A stretch of 64,000 bases of DNA from an uncultured Lactobacillus sp. Lineage in GTDB: Bacteria > Bacillota > Bacilli > Lactobacillales > Lactobacillaceae. This document shows, piece by piece, positions 40,099 through 50,601 of the stretch. A program made the translations under genes and the position numbers. The stretch is taken from assembly GCA_937874695.1 (NCBI GenBank), contig CALNAJ010000027.1:186001-250000 (forward strand), written 5' to 3'. A model generated the notes under the pieces. That model was not told the DNA's origin. It saw only the letters and a program-made list of their open reading frames with translations, and did not search any database. Position 1 is the first letter of the stretch, and every line of letters starts with the position of its first letter.

Positions 40099-40299
40099 CT
40101 AGTGCATAATCAATTTAGCAATTAGGAAAATCACGAGTAGACCAGCGTAGTAGGCCAGTGTCTTAGTCGTGACCTTCGGCGCCTTGCTGTGACGGTCGCG
40201 GAGCCACAGAACAAAGACGACCAGCAAGGCGATGACTGCCAAGCCGAGTAGAATGTTTAAGACCAATGATAGGCTCATGACGAGATTCAGAATGGGCAT
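40099..40299 (-). CDS. Small membrane protein, 66 aa
   Basis: Two membrane helices (residues 5–32 and 46–64) joined by a basic stretch (WLRDRHSKAPKVTTK). TTGGAGG lies eight bases before the ATG. No family recognised. It follows rpsD on the minus strand but with a gap of about 125 bases. Confidence 0.65.
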   Translation of the reverse strand: MPILNLVMSLSLVLNILLGLAVIALLVVFVLWLRDRHSKAPKVTTKTLAYYAGLLVIFLIAKLIMH

Positions 40300-40423
40300 G
40301 GTGAAGCCTCCAATATGTAGGTTCTGCAGCTTTTCGAGCCATCAGCAGTATTAGGCGATAAATTTGTAAGAAAAAAGTCCCGCCAACCGGCGAGACTTCT
40401 TCAAACCAATCAAGAAGTTAATC

Positions 40424-41029
40424 TTAACGGTTGTAGTATTCAACGATAAGAGAATCGTCGAGTTCTGCATCTAATTCTTCACGTTGAGGGAAGCGGGTAA
40501 GGGAACCTTCCAGCTTGTCAGCGTCGAATTGGACGTATTGTGGACGACCAACAACGGCTTCAACAGCGCCCTTGATGATAGTCATGTCCTTAGACTTTTC
40601 ACGAACGGAGATAACTTGGCCAACTTCGACTTCGTATGAAGGGATGTCAACGCGCTTGCCATCAACCGTGATATGACCATGGTTAACCAATTGACGAGCT
40701 TGACGACGAGTCGTTGCCAAACCTAAACGGTAAACCATGTTGTCAAGACGACGTTCGAGTAAGATCATGAAGTTAGTACCATGGGTACCTTCAGAGATCT
40801 TGCCGGCACGCTTGAACAAGTTGTAGAATTGACGTTCAGTCATGCCGTAAGTGAACCGGAGCTTTTGCTTTTCACGCAATTGCGTACCGTATTCAGATAA
40901 CTTTTGACGACGACCTTGACCATGATCACCAGGTGCGTAAGGACGACGGTTTAATTCTTTACCAGTGCCGGAAAGGGATACCCCTAAACGACGGGAAATA
41001 CGCCAGCTTGGGCCAGTGTAACGAGACAT
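40424..41029 (-). CDS. rpsD: 30S ribosomal protein S4
   Basis: A 201-residue S4 with the S4 RNA-binding domain ([27 protein letters not shown] region, residues about 92–150). S4 binds 16S rRNA early in 30S assembly. The frame is open to 41182, but the family N-terminus [16 protein letters not shown] and TTGGAGGAAC upstream set the start at 41029. It stands alone, as in many Firmicutes, with a long leader. Confidence 0.98.
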   Translation of the reverse strand: MSRYTGPSWRISRRLGVSLSGTGKELNRRPYAPGDHGQGRRQKLSEYGTQLREKQKLRFTYGMTERQFYNLFKRAGKISEGTHGTNFMILLERRLDNMVYRLGLATTRRQARQLVNHGHITVDGKRVDIPSYEVEVGQVISVREKSKDMTIIKGAVEAVVGRPQYVQFDADKLEGSLTRFPQREELDAELDDSLIVEYYNR

Positions 41030-41205
41030 AGATAGTTCCTCCAATAAAATATTATTTGGAGTAAAATAAGCTGTATATAAGTTTAGTATTCGTGCAGGTT
41101 GCTTTGCAGGTTTCACCGTATGCAGCCGCAGGTTACTTCCTGAACCAATTGAACGGCAACAATCTGTTGACGAGCTTACCACTTATCGCTGCATTATTTT
41201 ACACA
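41030..41205 (-). promoter_or_regulatory. Long 5' leader of rpsD
   Basis: About 175 bases separate the predicted start of transcription from the rpsD ATG. Lone rpsD genes in Firmicutes are commonly autoregulated by S4 binding its leader, so this stretch is a candidate site. It contains GC-rich segments (AACCTGCGGCTGCAT, AAACCTGCAAAGC) able to pair, but I could not fit a known structure. Confidence 0.4.
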
Positions 41206-41211
41206 AACACC

Positions 41212-41241
41212 AGTATAACTAGAAACACTAGGCTTTGTCAA
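41212..41241 (-). promoter_or_regulatory. rpsD: Promoter of rpsD
   Basis: On the minus strand: consensus TTGACA (41236–41241), 18-base spacer, TATACT (41212–41217). The -35 lies inside the 3' end of the upstream reductase gene. Confidence 0.75.
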
Positions 41242-41698
41242 TGTGTTTTAACAAAACGCGTGCGAATTCTTCCAAGACTTCTTGGTCTTCAGTGGTAAAT
41301 CGGCCCTTAGTGGGGGAGTCGATGTCCATGACGCCTAGCTTGGTTCCGTCACTCAGCGTGAGGGGTACCACAATTTCGGCGTTGCTGGCGGAGTCACAGG
41401 CAATATGGCCAGCAAACTCGTGGACGTCGGCGACCAGTTGGGTTTCCTGTGTGGCTAAGCCGGTACCACAGACACCACGGCCATTTTCGATGTGCACGCA
41501 GGCAACGTTACCCTGGAAGGGTCCCAGAATCAGATCATCCGTTTCGGATTGGTACATGTAGAAGCCTGCCCAATTAACATCCGTCAGGGTTTGCTTGAGC
41601 AGGGCAGATGCATTGGCGAGGTTCGCCACAAGGTTCGTTTCTTCATATAGAAGAGCGTCAAGTTGTTCGGTAATTAAAGGATTGATACGGTCACTCAT
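41228..41698 (-). CDS. Free methionine-(R)-sulfoxide reductase (GAF domain)
   Basis: A 156-residue GAF-domain protein of the fRMsr type, which reduces free Met-(R)-sulfoxide. Three Cys are placed as in the E. coli enzyme: one in NVACVHI, one in GVCGTG and one in HIACDSAS. VNWAGFYMY and PLGVMDIDSP-like segments fit the fold. ATG with GGAGGCC upstream. Monocistronic. Confidence 0.92.
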   Translation of the reverse strand: MSDRINPLITEQLDALLYEETNLVANLANASALLKQTLTDVNWAGFYMYQSETDDLILGPFQGNVACVHIENGRGVCGTGLATQETQLVADVHEFAGHIACDSASNAEIVVPLTLSDGTKLGVMDIDSPTKGRFTTEDQEVLEEFARVLLKHIDKA

Positions 41699-41795
41699 GA
41701 AAAGGCCTCCATTGTTTTCGTATTAATTGTTTGATTATAGTCAGAAAGGTTAAGAGAATCATGAAAACGTAGTGAAGCCAGTGCGTCACTTATGC

Positions 41796-41801
41796 TATAA
41801 T
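41796..41801 (+). promoter_or_regulatory. ezrA: Extended -10 promoter of ezrA
   Basis: TATAAT preceded by TGC; no strong -35 is seen. Leader of about 75 bases. Confidence 0.5.
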
Positions 41802-41885
41802 CAAGATTAGATTAAATTATAAAGTGAACCGAGTTATTTTACAACTCGTTTAAACGTTGAAATGTTGATGAAGGATGGGGTCAAA

Positions 41886-43619
41886 ATGATTGTGCTAATA
41901 GGAATCGTCATACTTGCGATTGCCGCGTATATTGGCTTGTTGGTATACCAACAACGGATTCGGCGGCAGGTCGCGACGCTAACTACGAAAAAAGAAGCGA
42001 TGGAAGCTATCCCCTTGGAGGATGAGCTGAAGCTTGTGGGGCAATTGAGCCTAACTGGACAATCGTTAGAGGACTACGAAAACTTGCAGTCTGATTTTTC
42101 CGAAATTACCGAGAACCGATTTACACGAATCGATGATCAGTTGGCCCAACTCTTAAGCGACTCGCGGGGAGTCAATCTGATCCAATTGCGACAAAACCTC
42201 ACCAAGGTCACGACCTTGGTCGACCAGACCGATGAGTTGATCAAATCCGTTCAGGAACAGTTGACCCACCTCCAAGAAGTCGACAAGCAGCATCGGGCCG
42301 CCGTGAAGGAATTGGAACAGAAGTATCAGGGCTTGCGGAAGACGTTGTTGGCTAAGAACTTCGCCTTTGGCCCCAGCATCGATGGCTTAGAGGAACAACT
42401 GAGTCAGCTAGAAGATAACTTTGACACCTTCTCACGGTTAACCCAAGAAGGGGACCATCAACGGGCTGCTGATGTGTTAAATCAATTACACGATGACACT
42501 ACAGTACTGGAAGGCCTAATTAAGGCCATTCCACCACTGTACAAGGATCTGACGGTGGTCTTCCCCGATCAAGTCAAGGAACTTCGTGGCGGTTACCAAC
42601 AGTTGAGCACTGAAAATTATCATTTTGGCGATCAAAACGTTCCTGAAATGATCAGTACCATCGAGGATCATATCAGTGCCAATCTCGATACACTAGGTGA
42701 TTTACGGCCCGACGACGCTAAAGTTGTCAATGACCGGATTGCCACACAAATCGATAGTATTTATGATCTGATGCAAACAGAAATTGATGCCAAGTCACCA
42801 GTTGAAGCTAATTTGGATGGCGTCGCCAAGTTTATTGCCCACGCGCAGAACCAAAGTCATTCTCTGATGGCCGAACTCGATCGGCTGAGTCAAAACTACA
42901 CGCTGGATCACCAAGAGATTGAAACGGCGCGCGAGCTCAACGAACAATTACGGGGCATCGATGGCATTTATCAACGGGACATGCAGGACCTGACCGGTAA
43001 GACGGCCACGTATTCACAAGTGCTGGCTCACCAAGAACAGCAACAAAAGGACCTGGAACAGATCGAACAACAACAGTCCGATATTTTGAAGAGTGTCGCC
43101 GGTCTTGCCGATGAAGAGAAGCAGGCTAGAGACACCTTACAACAATTTGATTTTGACCTACATAGTTTGCGGCGGCAAGTTGAGAACTTAAATCTTCCGG
43201 GCATTCCTCAAACTTATCTGGACTATTTCTTCGTTGTCCGTGACGAGGTGGCCCAACTAGCAACCGATATGGACCAGCCCCAGATCGACATGGAACGAAT
43301 CACCAAGCAATTGTTGATCATTCAGACCGATTTGGATACGTTACAGGAAAAGACCGATGACCTGATTGATAGTTCCGAGTTGGCGGAACAGTTGTTACAA
43401 TATGCTAACCGTTACCAGACCAGTCATGAGAACGTTGCTACTGCCAGCAGGGAAGCAGCCGACTTGTTCGAGAATAAGCATCAGTACGCCCAGGCTTTGG
43501 AAACCATCGCCACTGTGTTGGACGAAGTGGAACCCGGTTCCTACAAACGTTTGGAAGATGCCTACTACCAGAGTAAAGGTAAGGAAAAGCCCAAGCGCGA
43601 TATGGACGACGCTAAGTAA
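41886..43619 (+). CDS. ezrA: Septation ring formation regulator EzrA
   Basis: A 577-residue protein: one N-terminal membrane helix (residues 2–20, very short outside part) followed by a long cytoplasmic region of coiled-coil, spectrin-like repeats rich in Gln, Leu, Asp and Glu. EzrA binds FtsZ and limits ring assembly to midcell. ATG 41886 (MIVLIGIVILAIAAYIG) is preceded by GGATGGGG; an earlier ATG at 41862 would put charged residues ahead of the helix. Followed, as often in Firmicutes, by a cysteine desulfurase and thiI. Confidence 0.93.
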   Translation: MIVLIGIVILAIAAYIGLLVYQQRIRRQVATLTTKKEAMEAIPLEDELKLVGQLSLTGQSLEDYENLQSDFSEITENRFTRIDDQLAQLLSDSRGVNLIQLRQNLTKVTTLVDQTDELIKSVQEQLTHLQEVDKQHRAAVKELEQKYQGLRKTLLAKNFAFGPSIDGLEEQLSQLEDNFDTFSRLTQEGDHQRAADVLNQLHDDTTVLEGLIKAIPPLYKDLTVVFPDQVKELRGGYQQLSTENYHFGDQNVPEMISTIEDHISANLDTLGDLRPDDAKVVNDRIATQIDSIYDLMQTEIDAKSPVEANLDGVAKFIAHAQNQSHSLMAELDRLSQNYTLDHQEIETARELNEQLRGIDGIYQRDMQDLTGKTATYSQVLAHQEQQQKDLEQIEQQQSDILKSVAGLADEEKQARDTLQQFDFDLHSLRRQVENLNLPGIPQTYLDYFFVVRDEVAQLATDMDQPQIDMERITKQLLIIQTDLDTLQEKTDDLIDSSELAEQLLQYANRYQTSHENVATASREAADLFENKHQYAQALETIATVLDEVEPGSYKRLEDAYYQSKGKEKPKRDMDDAK

Positions 43620-43634
43620 TTTGAATAATACTGA

Positions 43635-43678
43635 GAAAGCCATTGTGACGGAATAAATCCGTTATGGTGGTTTTTTTA
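43635..43678 (+). terminator. Intrinsic terminator of ezrA
   Basis: CCAT…ACGGA pairs with TCCGTTATGG around ATAAA, then TTTTTTT. Confidence 0.75.
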
Positions 43679-43721
43679 TGGCTTACACGGTGAGTCGGTG
43701 GAAGGTTGACTAATAACGAAG

Positions 43722-43941
43722 GGTGAAAACTAGCTTAGTCGGAGGCAGCCAGAGATGGCGCTGGCTGTGACAGCGGTGTTAACCCGGGCGTTTGGTTTTC
43801 CCCGGGCTTACAGCGCGGGACGCGTTTGGAGACTGGCAAGATCCTAGCGAGGCTTCAAACCGAGCTGGAAGCCCGTACTTTGGCTGCAGGCGTTCCCCAT
43901 AGCAGCAGAATCTCTGGCTGACGTAGACGACAGTTTTCACC
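43722..43941 (-). repeat. Three-armed palindromic repeat, copy E
   Basis: Reverse orientation; core 43732–43931. Ends GGTGAAAACT and AGTTTTCACC are a perfect ten-base inverted repeat. Outer stem AGCCAGAGAT with ATCTCTGGCT. Arm 3 GTTAACCCGGG with CCCGGGCTTAC. Arm 2 has GTTTGGAGAC with the GAGGCTTCAAAC side. It lies between the ezrA terminator and the desulfurase promoter. Confidence 0.92.
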
Positions 43942-43983
43942 ATGAGTTTGGCCCAACGTCCGCCAGTTTTCCGAGCAAGGGGC

Positions 43984-44012
43984 TTGTGGGAAAGAACGAT
44001 TGTGTTTATAAT
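43984..44012 (+). promoter_or_regulatory. Promoter of desulfurase–thiI operon
   Basis: TTGTGG at 43984–43989, 17-base spacer, perfect TATAAT at 44007–44012. It lies 43 bases after repeat copy E. Confidence 0.7.
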
Positions 44013-44067
44013 GAGAAAGAATTTCTATCGGAGTCGAACCAATAGAAAACGGATAAGAGGGTTCAGT

Positions 44068-45213
44068 ATGATTTATTTTGATAACAGTGCGACCACCAAG
44101 GCAGCGCCCGAAGTGGTCGATACTTATGCAAAGGTAAGCGCAAATTACTGGGGTAATCCCTCAAGTTTGCACAAGTTTGGTGAACAGGCGTTTAACCTGT
44201 TGGAACAGTCTCGGCAACAGATTGCCGACCTGATTGGGGCCAAGCTGAGTGAGATTCTCTTCACCAGCGGCGGTACCGAGGGTGATAACTGGGCCATCAA
44301 GGGGACGGCCATGGCCAAGCGTGAATTCGGGAACCACTTGATTACGACCGAAGTGGAACATCCTGCCGTTCACAATTCCATGGAACAATTGAAGCAAGAC
44401 GGTTTTGAAGTTACCTATTTGCCCGTTGATGAAAACGGCCGGGTCTCCGCAGCCGACCTGCGTGCCGCAATTAAACCCAGCACGATTCTGGTGTCCACGA
44501 TGGCCGTCAACAATGAAATCGGTGCGGTACAACCGCTCGATGAAATTGCTGACGTCTTGCGGGACTTCCCCCGGATTCACTGGCATATCGATGCCGTTCA
44601 GGGAATCGGTAAGGGCTTAGCCGACAAGATCTTTAATGACCGGGTGGACTTCGTGACCTTCTCAGGCCACAAATTTCATGCGCCACGGGGCATTGGCTTC
44701 ATGTACAAACGCCAAGGCCGGACGATTGCCCCATTGATGGCTGGTGGGGGTCAGGAACGCAACCTGCGTTCCGGGACTGAAAACCTACCTGCAATCGCCG
44801 CAATGGCTAAGGCCTTACGGTTGTTACTCGATGGTGAAGCCGACAAGGTGAAGCGCCAACGCGACATTCGTTTAGCCATCCTGCATCACGTGGAAACCTT
44901 CCCGAACGTTACGATCTTCTCCAAGGACTTACCCGTCTTCGCCCCCCACATTCTGTGTTTTGCGATTGCTGGTGTTCGTGGGGAAACCATCGTTCACGCT
45001 TTCGAGGAACACGATATCTACATCTCAACGACCAGTGCTTGCTCCTCCAAGAAGCACGTTGAATCCAGTACGTTACAAGCCATGAAGGTCGACGACGGCA
45101 TTGCAACCAGCGCCGTACGGATCTCCTTGGATGAACACAACACCATGGCGGAAGCCGAAGAATTTAACCGCGTCTTTGACGAACTTTACACACAATTTGC
45201 AAAATTAAATTAA
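44068..45213 (+). CDS. iscS: Cysteine desulfurase (NifS/IscS class)
   Basis: A PLP enzyme of 381 residues that takes sulfur from cysteine. The PLP Lys is Lys202 in [10 protein letters not shown] and the persulfide Cys is Cys325 in [13 protein letters not shown], in the long flexible loop of group I enzymes. The frame runs from 43942, inside the repeat, but the ATG at 44068 gives [17 protein letters not shown], the family N-terminus, with AAGAGGG upstream. Paired with thiI 20 bases on, so it most likely supplies sulfur for 4-thiouridine in tRNA (NifZ-type role in B. subtilis). Confidence 0.94.
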   Translation: MIYFDNSATTKAAPEVVDTYAKVSANYWGNPSSLHKFGEQAFNLLEQSRQQIADLIGAKLSEILFTSGGTEGDNWAIKGTAMAKREFGNHLITTEVEHPAVHNSMEQLKQDGFEVTYLPVDENGRVSAADLRAAIKPSTILVSTMAVNNEIGAVQPLDEIADVLRDFPRIHWHIDAVQGIGKGLADKIFNDRVDFVTFSGHKFHAPRGIGFMYKRQGRTIAPLMAGGGQERNLRSGTENLPAIAAMAKALRLLLDGEADKVKRQRDIRLAILHHVETFPNVTIFSKDLPVFAPHILCFAIAGVRGETIVHAFEEHDIYISTTSACSSKKHVESSTLQAMKVDDGIATSAVRISLDEHNTMAEAEEFNRVFDELYTQFAKLN

Positions 45214-45233
45214 TTTACGAAAGGGGTCGCGCA

Positions 45234-46451
45234 ATGGAATACAGCGAAATCATGGTACGTTATGGCGAGCTATCGACGAAGGGTAAGAACAAGAAAGACT
45301 TCATCAAGCAGCTTGGCCAAAACGTGCGTAAGGCACTCGGTACCTTTGAAGGCATCGAAGTCAAAGCACAACACGACCGCTTACACGTCACCTTAAATGG
45401 GGCGGATTCAGATGCCGTTATGAAGCGACTGAAGGGCGTTTTCGGGATCGAAAACTTCTCGCCTTCGGTCAAGGTCGCTAAGGACATCGACGAAATCAAG
45501 CAAACGGCCATCGCCATGGTCAAGGAAGTCTTCAAACCAGGGATGACCTTTAAGATTAACACCCGGCGACAGGACAAGGAATTCCAATACGATACTTACC
45601 AGATGAACGAAATCATGGGGAGCACGTTGCTGGAAGCTATTCCTGAACTGACCGTTAAGATGAAGCACCCCGACCTGGAACTACGGGTCGAAGTCCGGAT
45701 GAATGGGGTCTACCTGTCCGGTGAAACCATTCAGGGGGCCGGTGGGTTACCCGTCGGTACCGGTGGTAAGGCCGTTATGATGCTTTCTGGGGGGATCGAC
45801 TCGCCAGTGGCCTCCTACTACGCTTTGCGGCGTGGGGTGAAGATCGATATGGTGCACTTCTACAGTCCGCCATACACGTCAGAACAAGCCTTAGCCAAGG
45901 CCAAGGAACTGACGGCCCGGTTGGCTGGGTACTCTGGTGGGATTCAATTCATTCAGGTACCATTTGCCAAGATTCAGGAAACCATCAAGGAAAAAGTTCC
46001 CGAAGGTTACCTGATGACGGTGCAACGGCGGTTAATGCTGCGGTTAACGGCAGCGATTGCTGAAAAGCGGCACGCCAAGGGAATCTTCAACGGTGAATCC
46101 CTGGGCCAAGTGGCCTCACAGACGTTGGAAAGTATGGCGGCCATCAACGATGTGACGTCCATGCCAATCCTGCGGCCACTGCTTTCTATGGATAAGACGG
46201 AAATCATCAAGGTTGCCGAAGACATCGACACCTACGATCTTTCCATTCTGCCATACGAAGACTGTTGTACCATCTTCACGCCACCAGCACCCAAGACGCA
46301 TCCCGACTTGGAAAAGTCTCGGAAGTATGAAGGGTACATCGACGTTGAAGGCCTGATGAAGGAAGCTCTCGATGGCATCGTCATCTCAGAGATTCGCCCT
46401 GGCGATAACTACCTGAATCAAAACGAAGATGTCTTCGCAGAATTACTTTAA
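45234..46451 (+). CDS. thiI: tRNA 4-thiouridine sulfurtransferase
   Basis: A 405-residue ThiI: ferredoxin-like and THUMP RNA-binding domains (residues 1–165) and a PP-loop ATPase with SGGIDSPVA (about residues 184–192). It lacks the rhodanese domain of the E. coli protein, which is normal for Firmicutes and fits direct transfer from the neighbouring desulfurase. AAAGGGG precedes the ATG. Confidence 0.96.
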   Translation: MEYSEIMVRYGELSTKGKNKKDFIKQLGQNVRKALGTFEGIEVKAQHDRLHVTLNGADSDAVMKRLKGVFGIENFSPSVKVAKDIDEIKQTAIAMVKEVFKPGMTFKINTRRQDKEFQYDTYQMNEIMGSTLLEAIPELTVKMKHPDLELRVEVRMNGVYLSGETIQGAGGLPVGTGGKAVMMLSGGIDSPVASYYALRRGVKIDMVHFYSPPYTSEQALAKAKELTARLAGYSGGIQFIQVPFAKIQETIKEKVPEGYLMTVQRRLMLRLTAAIAEKRHAKGIFNGESLGQVASQTLESMAAINDVTSMPILRPLLSMDKTEIIKVAEDIDTYDLSILPYEDCCTIFTPPAPKTHPDLEKSRKYEGYIDVEGLMKEALDGIVISEIRPGDNYLNQNEDVFAELL

Positions 46452-46467
46452 TTTCAAATTAAGATTT

Positions 46468-46500
46468 AACGCTCTGAGCAGGTTGCTTGGGGCGTTTTTT
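46468..46500 (+). terminator. Intrinsic terminator of thiI operon
   Basis: AACGC…GAGCA pairs with TGCTT…GGCGTT, then TTTTTT. Confidence 0.7.
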
Positions 46501-46667
46501 AGTGGTCTCCGTTGGGCGGTAGTTGTGAGATTGTTGCTAAAAGGGCACGATGAGGAGAAATGGCCGTCCGGCAAGCTCTGTTGCAGCTTTGCCGAGGCAC
46601 CAGCAGGGCTGTTCTAGACTAAACGAGGGACCAAACGTGAGTTTTTCATGATTTTATAGCAAAACGC

Positions 46668-46697
46668 TTGTCATGACCCCCTATGTTGCGGGATAAT
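46668..46697 (+). promoter_or_regulatory. tpx: Promoter of tpx
   Basis: TTGTCA at 46668–46673 and GATAAT at 46692–46697, 18-base spacer. Confidence 0.55.
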
Positions 46698-46749
46698 TGA
46701 ACCAGCAATCGGTATAGTGCCGATGTATATTTTGAAGGGGTTGATCTGC

Positions 46750-47259
46750 GTGGATGTAACACGGCTCGGCAGTACAATGACTCTCTCTGGCACGCCGCCA
46801 GAGGTTGGAGATCAGTTACCAAAGTTTAAAGTGTTTGATCAGAACAATGTCAAAGTTAAAACGGCAAATTTGATTGGAAAAGTAACTTTGATTAGTGTTG
46901 TCCCAGATCTTGAAACGCCCGTTTGCACGTTGCAAACTCGGAAATTCACCCAACAGGCGGATCACTATCCAGCAGCTAAGTTCTGCACGATCTCAAACAA
47001 TTCCATTGCTGAACAGACCGGCTGGTGTGCCGCTCAGGGTGTGGAAAACGTTGACTTGTTATCCGATGAAGAGTTATCATTCGGGTACGAAATGGGTCTG
47101 TACGTTCCTAACCTGGGCAACTTGGCCCGGTCTATCTGGATTATCGATGATGCTGGTAAGATCGTTTACCGGCAAATTGTCACCGAACAATCCGACGAAC
47201 CGAACTACCTGGAAGCCATCGAGGCTTTGGAAAAATTAGTACCACGTGTTGACCTTTAG
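46750..47259 (+). CDS. tpx: Thiol peroxidase (atypical 2-Cys peroxiredoxin)
   Basis: A 169-residue Tpx that reduces hydroperoxides using thioredoxin. The peroxidatic Cys is Cys59 in TPVCTLQTRKF and the resolving Cys is Cys93 in GWCAAQG, the spacing of the Tpx class. GTG start at 46750 with GGGG upstream gives MDVTRLGSTMTLSG; the ATG at 46717 would add an unrelated extension. Monocistronic. Confidence 0.94.
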   Translation: MDVTRLGSTMTLSGTPPEVGDQLPKFKVFDQNNVKVKTANLIGKVTLISVVPDLETPVCTLQTRKFTQQADHYPAAKFCTISNNSIAEQTGWCAAQGVENVDLLSDEELSFGYEMGLYVPNLGNLARSIWIIDDAGKIVYRQIVTEQSDEPNYLEAIEALEKLVPRVDL

Positions 47260-47277
47260 GCCAAAATTGCGTAGACT
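47249..47277 (+). promoter_or_regulatory. valS: Promoter of the valS T-box unit
   Basis: TTGACC at 47249–47254, 17-base spacer, TAGACT at 47272–47277. The -35 lies within the last codons of tpx, so no tpx terminator is possible before it. Confidence 0.65.
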
Positions 47278-47282
47278 ATGTA

Positions 47283-47516
47283 AAAGTAGCGTTGAACAAG
47301 TCAGTAGCGTCGAGGGGATTGCTCAGAGAGCCGGGAATGCTGGAAACCGGTGAATCACCTGACGTGAACGTAGCTTGCGAGCTGCTGGGCTGAACCAAAA
47401 GTAAGCCCGACCGGAGCACTCTCCGTTAACAAAGAAGTTAAGTGGGGCATGAACGCCCAATTTAGGTGGTACCGCGAAGACTCTTCGTCCTAATTTTTAG
47501 GATGGGGAGTCTTTTT
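47283..47516 (+). promoter_or_regulatory. T-box leader of valS (Val specifier)
   Basis: The conserved T-box AGGTGGTACCGCG starts near 47464. The terminator pairs AGACTC…TCCTA with TAGGA…GAGTCT and ends in TTTTT (47478–47516). In stem I, GAA is followed by one base and then GTA (47370–47372), read as the Val codon. Uncharged tRNA-Val would stabilise the antiterminator and let valS be transcribed. Confidence 0.93.
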
Positions 47517-47620
47517 GTATTCACCGACAGTTAACTTAGTTGTCGTTGTTGTGAAAGACGAAGCTGAATGTTAAATGAGTGACAGTTAGCCAGTAAGAGA
47601 AAAGAAAGGAATTGATTCAT

Positions 47621-50287
47621 ATGGCAGACAAGCAAACCGACATGCCTACCAAGTATGACCCGACCGCCATTGAAGCCGGCCGCTACCAAACTTGGTTAGA
47701 CGAAGATGTTTTTAAACCTAGTGGTGACAAGAAAGCCACCCCTTATTCCATCGTTTTACCGCCACCAAACGTTACCGGGAAGCTGCATTTAGGCCACGCC
47801 TGGGACACGACCTTGCAAGACATGATCATCCGGCAAAAGCGGATGCAGGGCTTTGATACGCTCTGGCTTCCAGGGATGGACCACGCGGGGATCGCCACGC
47901 AAGCCAAGGTTGAAGCCCGGTTACGCGAACAAGGCATTACCCGTTACGACCTCGGTCGTGAAAAGTTCATCGACAAGGTTTGGGAATGGAAGGACGAATA
48001 CGCCGCAACCATCCACAAGCAATGGGCCAAGATGGGATTGTCCATGGATTACTCCCGCGAACGCTTTACCTTAGATGATGGGTTATCCGACGCCGTTAAG
48101 AAGGTCTTCGTTGCTTTATACAAGAAGGGCCTGATCTACCGGGGCGAATACATCATTAACTGGGATCCGCAAGCACGGACCGCACTTTCTGACATCGAAG
48201 TTATTCACAAGGATGACAAGGGTGCCTTCTACCACGTGAAATACCCATTTGCCAATCCAGATGACACGTTTAACGGCAAGCACTACATCGAAATTGCCAC
48301 GACACGTCCCGAAACCATGATGGGGGATACCGCCGTTGCTGTTAACCCAGATGACGACCGGTACAAGGACTTAGTTGGCAAGAAGGTTATCCTGCCACTG
48401 GCCAACCGTGAAATTCCGATCATTGCCGACCAATACGTCGACATCAACTTCGGAACGGGGATGGTGAAGATTACACCAGCCCACGACCCTAATGACTTCT
48501 TAGTTGGGAACCGCCACAACCTCGAACGGATCAACACCATGAACGAAGACGCTTCGATGAACGACCGCGCTGGCAAGTACGCTGGCATGGATCGTTTCGA
48601 CGCCCGTAAGGCCATGGTTGCTGACTTGGACGACCAAGGGTTATTGATCAAGGTTGACCCAATCGTCCATTCCGTTGGACATTCCGAACGGACCGGGGTT
48701 CAAGTCGAAGCCCGGCTGTCCACCCAATGGTTCGTGAAGATGAAGCCACTCGCTGAAGAAGCCATCAAGAACCAAGAGGGCGACAACGCGGTTGACTTCG
48801 TGCCAGAACGTTTCGAAAATACCTTCACGCAATGGATGGAAAACGTCCATGACTGGGTTATTTCTCGTCAACTCTGGTGGGGTCACCGGATTCCAGCTTG
48901 GTACAACAAGAAGACCGGTGAAGTTTACGTTAACGAAGAAGCGCCTAAGGACATCGAAAACTGGGAACAAGATCCCGATGTGTTGGATACCTGGTTCTCC
49001 AGTGCCCTGTGGCCATTCTCCACGATGGGCTGGCCTAACGAAGATAGTGCCGACCTCAAGCGCTACTTCCCAACCGACACCTTGGTTACCGGTTATGACA
49101 TCATCTTCTTCTGGGTTTCCCGGATGATCTTCCAAAGTCTTGAATTTACGGGTAAGCGGCCGTTCAAACACGTGCTCTTACACGGTTTGATTCGAGCCGA
49201 AGATGGTCGCAAGATGAGTAAGTCTCTTGGTAACGGGATCGACCCAATGGACGTCATCGACAAGTACGGTGCCGATGCCTTGCGTTGGTTCCTGTCCACC
49301 GGTTCAACGGCGGGCCAAGATGTACGGTTCAGCTACGACAAGATGGATTCCGCTTGGAACTTCATCAACAAGATCTGGAACGCTAGCCGGTTCGTGATCA
49401 TGAACTTGGGTGAAAATACCAAGCCAGTGGTTCCCGCAGCCGACAAGTGGGACCTGACCGACAAGTGGATCCTGAGTCGTTTGAACGACACGGTCAACCA
49501 CGTCACCGAAATGTTCGACAAGTTCGAATTTGGTGAAGCCGGCCGTTCCCTGTACAACTTTATTTGGAACGACTTCTGTGACTGGTATATTGAAATGAGT
49601 AAGGAAGTCTTGACCGGCGACGATGAAGCTGCCAAGGCGACGAAGCAGGACTTATTGGCCTACGTCTTAGACCAAACCTTGCGCCTGCTCCAACCAATCA
49701 TGCCATTCGTGACCGAAGCCATCTGGCAAGCCATGCCACATGATGGCAAGTCCTTAGTGACTGCTGCTTATCCAGTGGATCACCCAGAATTTGCCAATGC
49801 CGATGCCGAAAGCGACATGACGAGCTTGATCGACCTGATCAAGGCGGTTCGGAACATCCGGGCTGAAGCTAATGCGCCAATGTCCACGCCAATCGACCTG
49901 CAGATCAAGACTAGCGACACCAAGTTACAGAGTGTCTTTGAAAACAACCGCGACTTCATTGACCGGTTCGTTCATCCAAAGGACTTTGAAATTGGCGCTG
50001 ACTTGACCGCACCTAAGCTGGCCATGACGTCCGTGATCACCGGTGCCGAAGTTTCCGTACCACTGGCCGAATTGGTCGACTTGAACGATGAAGCCGCTCG
50101 CTTGGACAAGGAAGTTGCCAAGTTCACTGCCGAAGTGCAACGCGCTACCAAGAAGTTAGGGAACGAACGCTTCGTTGCCAACGCCCCAGAAGACGTGGTT
50201 AACGCCGAACGCGAAAAGCAAACGGATAACCAAAAGAAGCTGGAAGCAACACAACAACGTTTAGCTGACATTAAGGCCCAACTGTAA
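47621..50287 (+). CDS. valS: Valyl-tRNA synthetase
   Basis: A class I synthetase of 888 residues that charges tRNA-Val. The HIGH motif is HLGH in [13 protein letters not shown] (about residue 50), the editing domain lies around 190–330, the KMSKS motif is [11 protein letters not shown] (about 530), and a C-terminal coiled coil closes the protein. ATG at 47621 with AAAGGA ten bases upstream. Controlled by the T-box leader; in many lactobacilli folC follows valS, and here it does so after an inserted transporter gene. Confidence 0.98.
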   Translation: MADKQTDMPTKYDPTAIEAGRYQTWLDEDVFKPSGDKKATPYSIVLPPPNVTGKLHLGHAWDTTLQDMIIRQKRMQGFDTLWLPGMDHAGIATQAKVEARLREQGITRYDLGREKFIDKVWEWKDEYAATIHKQWAKMGLSMDYSRERFTLDDGLSDAVKKVFVALYKKGLIYRGEYIINWDPQARTALSDIEVIHKDDKGAFYHVKYPFANPDDTFNGKHYIEIATTRPETMMGDTAVAVNPDDDRYKDLVGKKVILPLANREIPIIADQYVDINFGTGMVKITPAHDPNDFLVGNRHNLERINTMNEDASMNDRAGKYAGMDRFDARKAMVADLDDQGLLIKVDPIVHSVGHSERTGVQVEARLSTQWFVKMKPLAEEAIKNQEGDNAVDFVPERFENTFTQWMENVHDWVISRQLWWGHRIPAWYNKKTGEVYVNEEAPKDIENWEQDPDVLDTWFSSALWPFSTMGWPNEDSADLKRYFPTDTLVTGYDIIFFWVSRMIFQSLEFTGKRPFKHVLLHGLIRAEDGRKMSKSLGNGIDPMDVIDKYGADALRWFLSTGSTAGQDVRFSYDKMDSAWNFINKIWNASRFVIMNLGENTKPVVPAADKWDLTDKWILSRLNDTVNHVTEMFDKFEFGEAGRSLYNFIWNDFCDWYIEMSKEVLTGDDEAAKATKQDLLAYVLDQTLRLLQPIMPFVTEAIWQAMPHDGKSLVTAAYPVDHPEFANADAESDMTSLIDLIKAVRNIRAEANAPMSTPIDLQIKTSDTKLQSVFENNRDFIDRFVHPKDFEIGADLTAPKLAMTSVITGAEVSVPLAELVDLNDEAARLDKEVAKFTAEVQRATKKLGNERFVANAPEDVVNAEREKQTDNQKKLEATQQRLADIKAQL

Positions 50288-50334
50288 GCATTAGTGGGTA
50301 AGGTGTCCGTTATCGTGACTTAAATAGTTTTTTT

Positions 50335-50366
50335 GAAGGGATGGCATTTAGCTGTCCCTTTTTGTA
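50335..50366 (+). terminator. Intrinsic terminator of valS
   Basis: AAGGGATGGC pairs with GCTGTCCCTT around ATTTA, then TTTTTG. Confidence 0.8.
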
Positions 50367-50601
50367 TATATTTTTTGAAAGTCGAAATCGAGATGGTTGC
50401 CTGGATAAGCCACTGTCGAAAGAGGCTGAACTGGCTAAAATTGCTTGCTGAGGGGTACTTGTCAGGAATCAAGTAAATCTAGACGCTGGTAACTTTAGGA
50501 CAGAGCGACACTTGCTTAAATGAATACTAATTGAACAAAAATTTATGTTCGAGTATAATTAGAAACATTTAAATTTGAGTTATTAAAAATGAGGCGTGTT
50601 T

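Noticed and set aside
43942..44067. Upstream extension of the cysteine desulfurase
   Set aside because: It begins at the end of a repeat copy, crosses the promoter and adds residues not found in the family.
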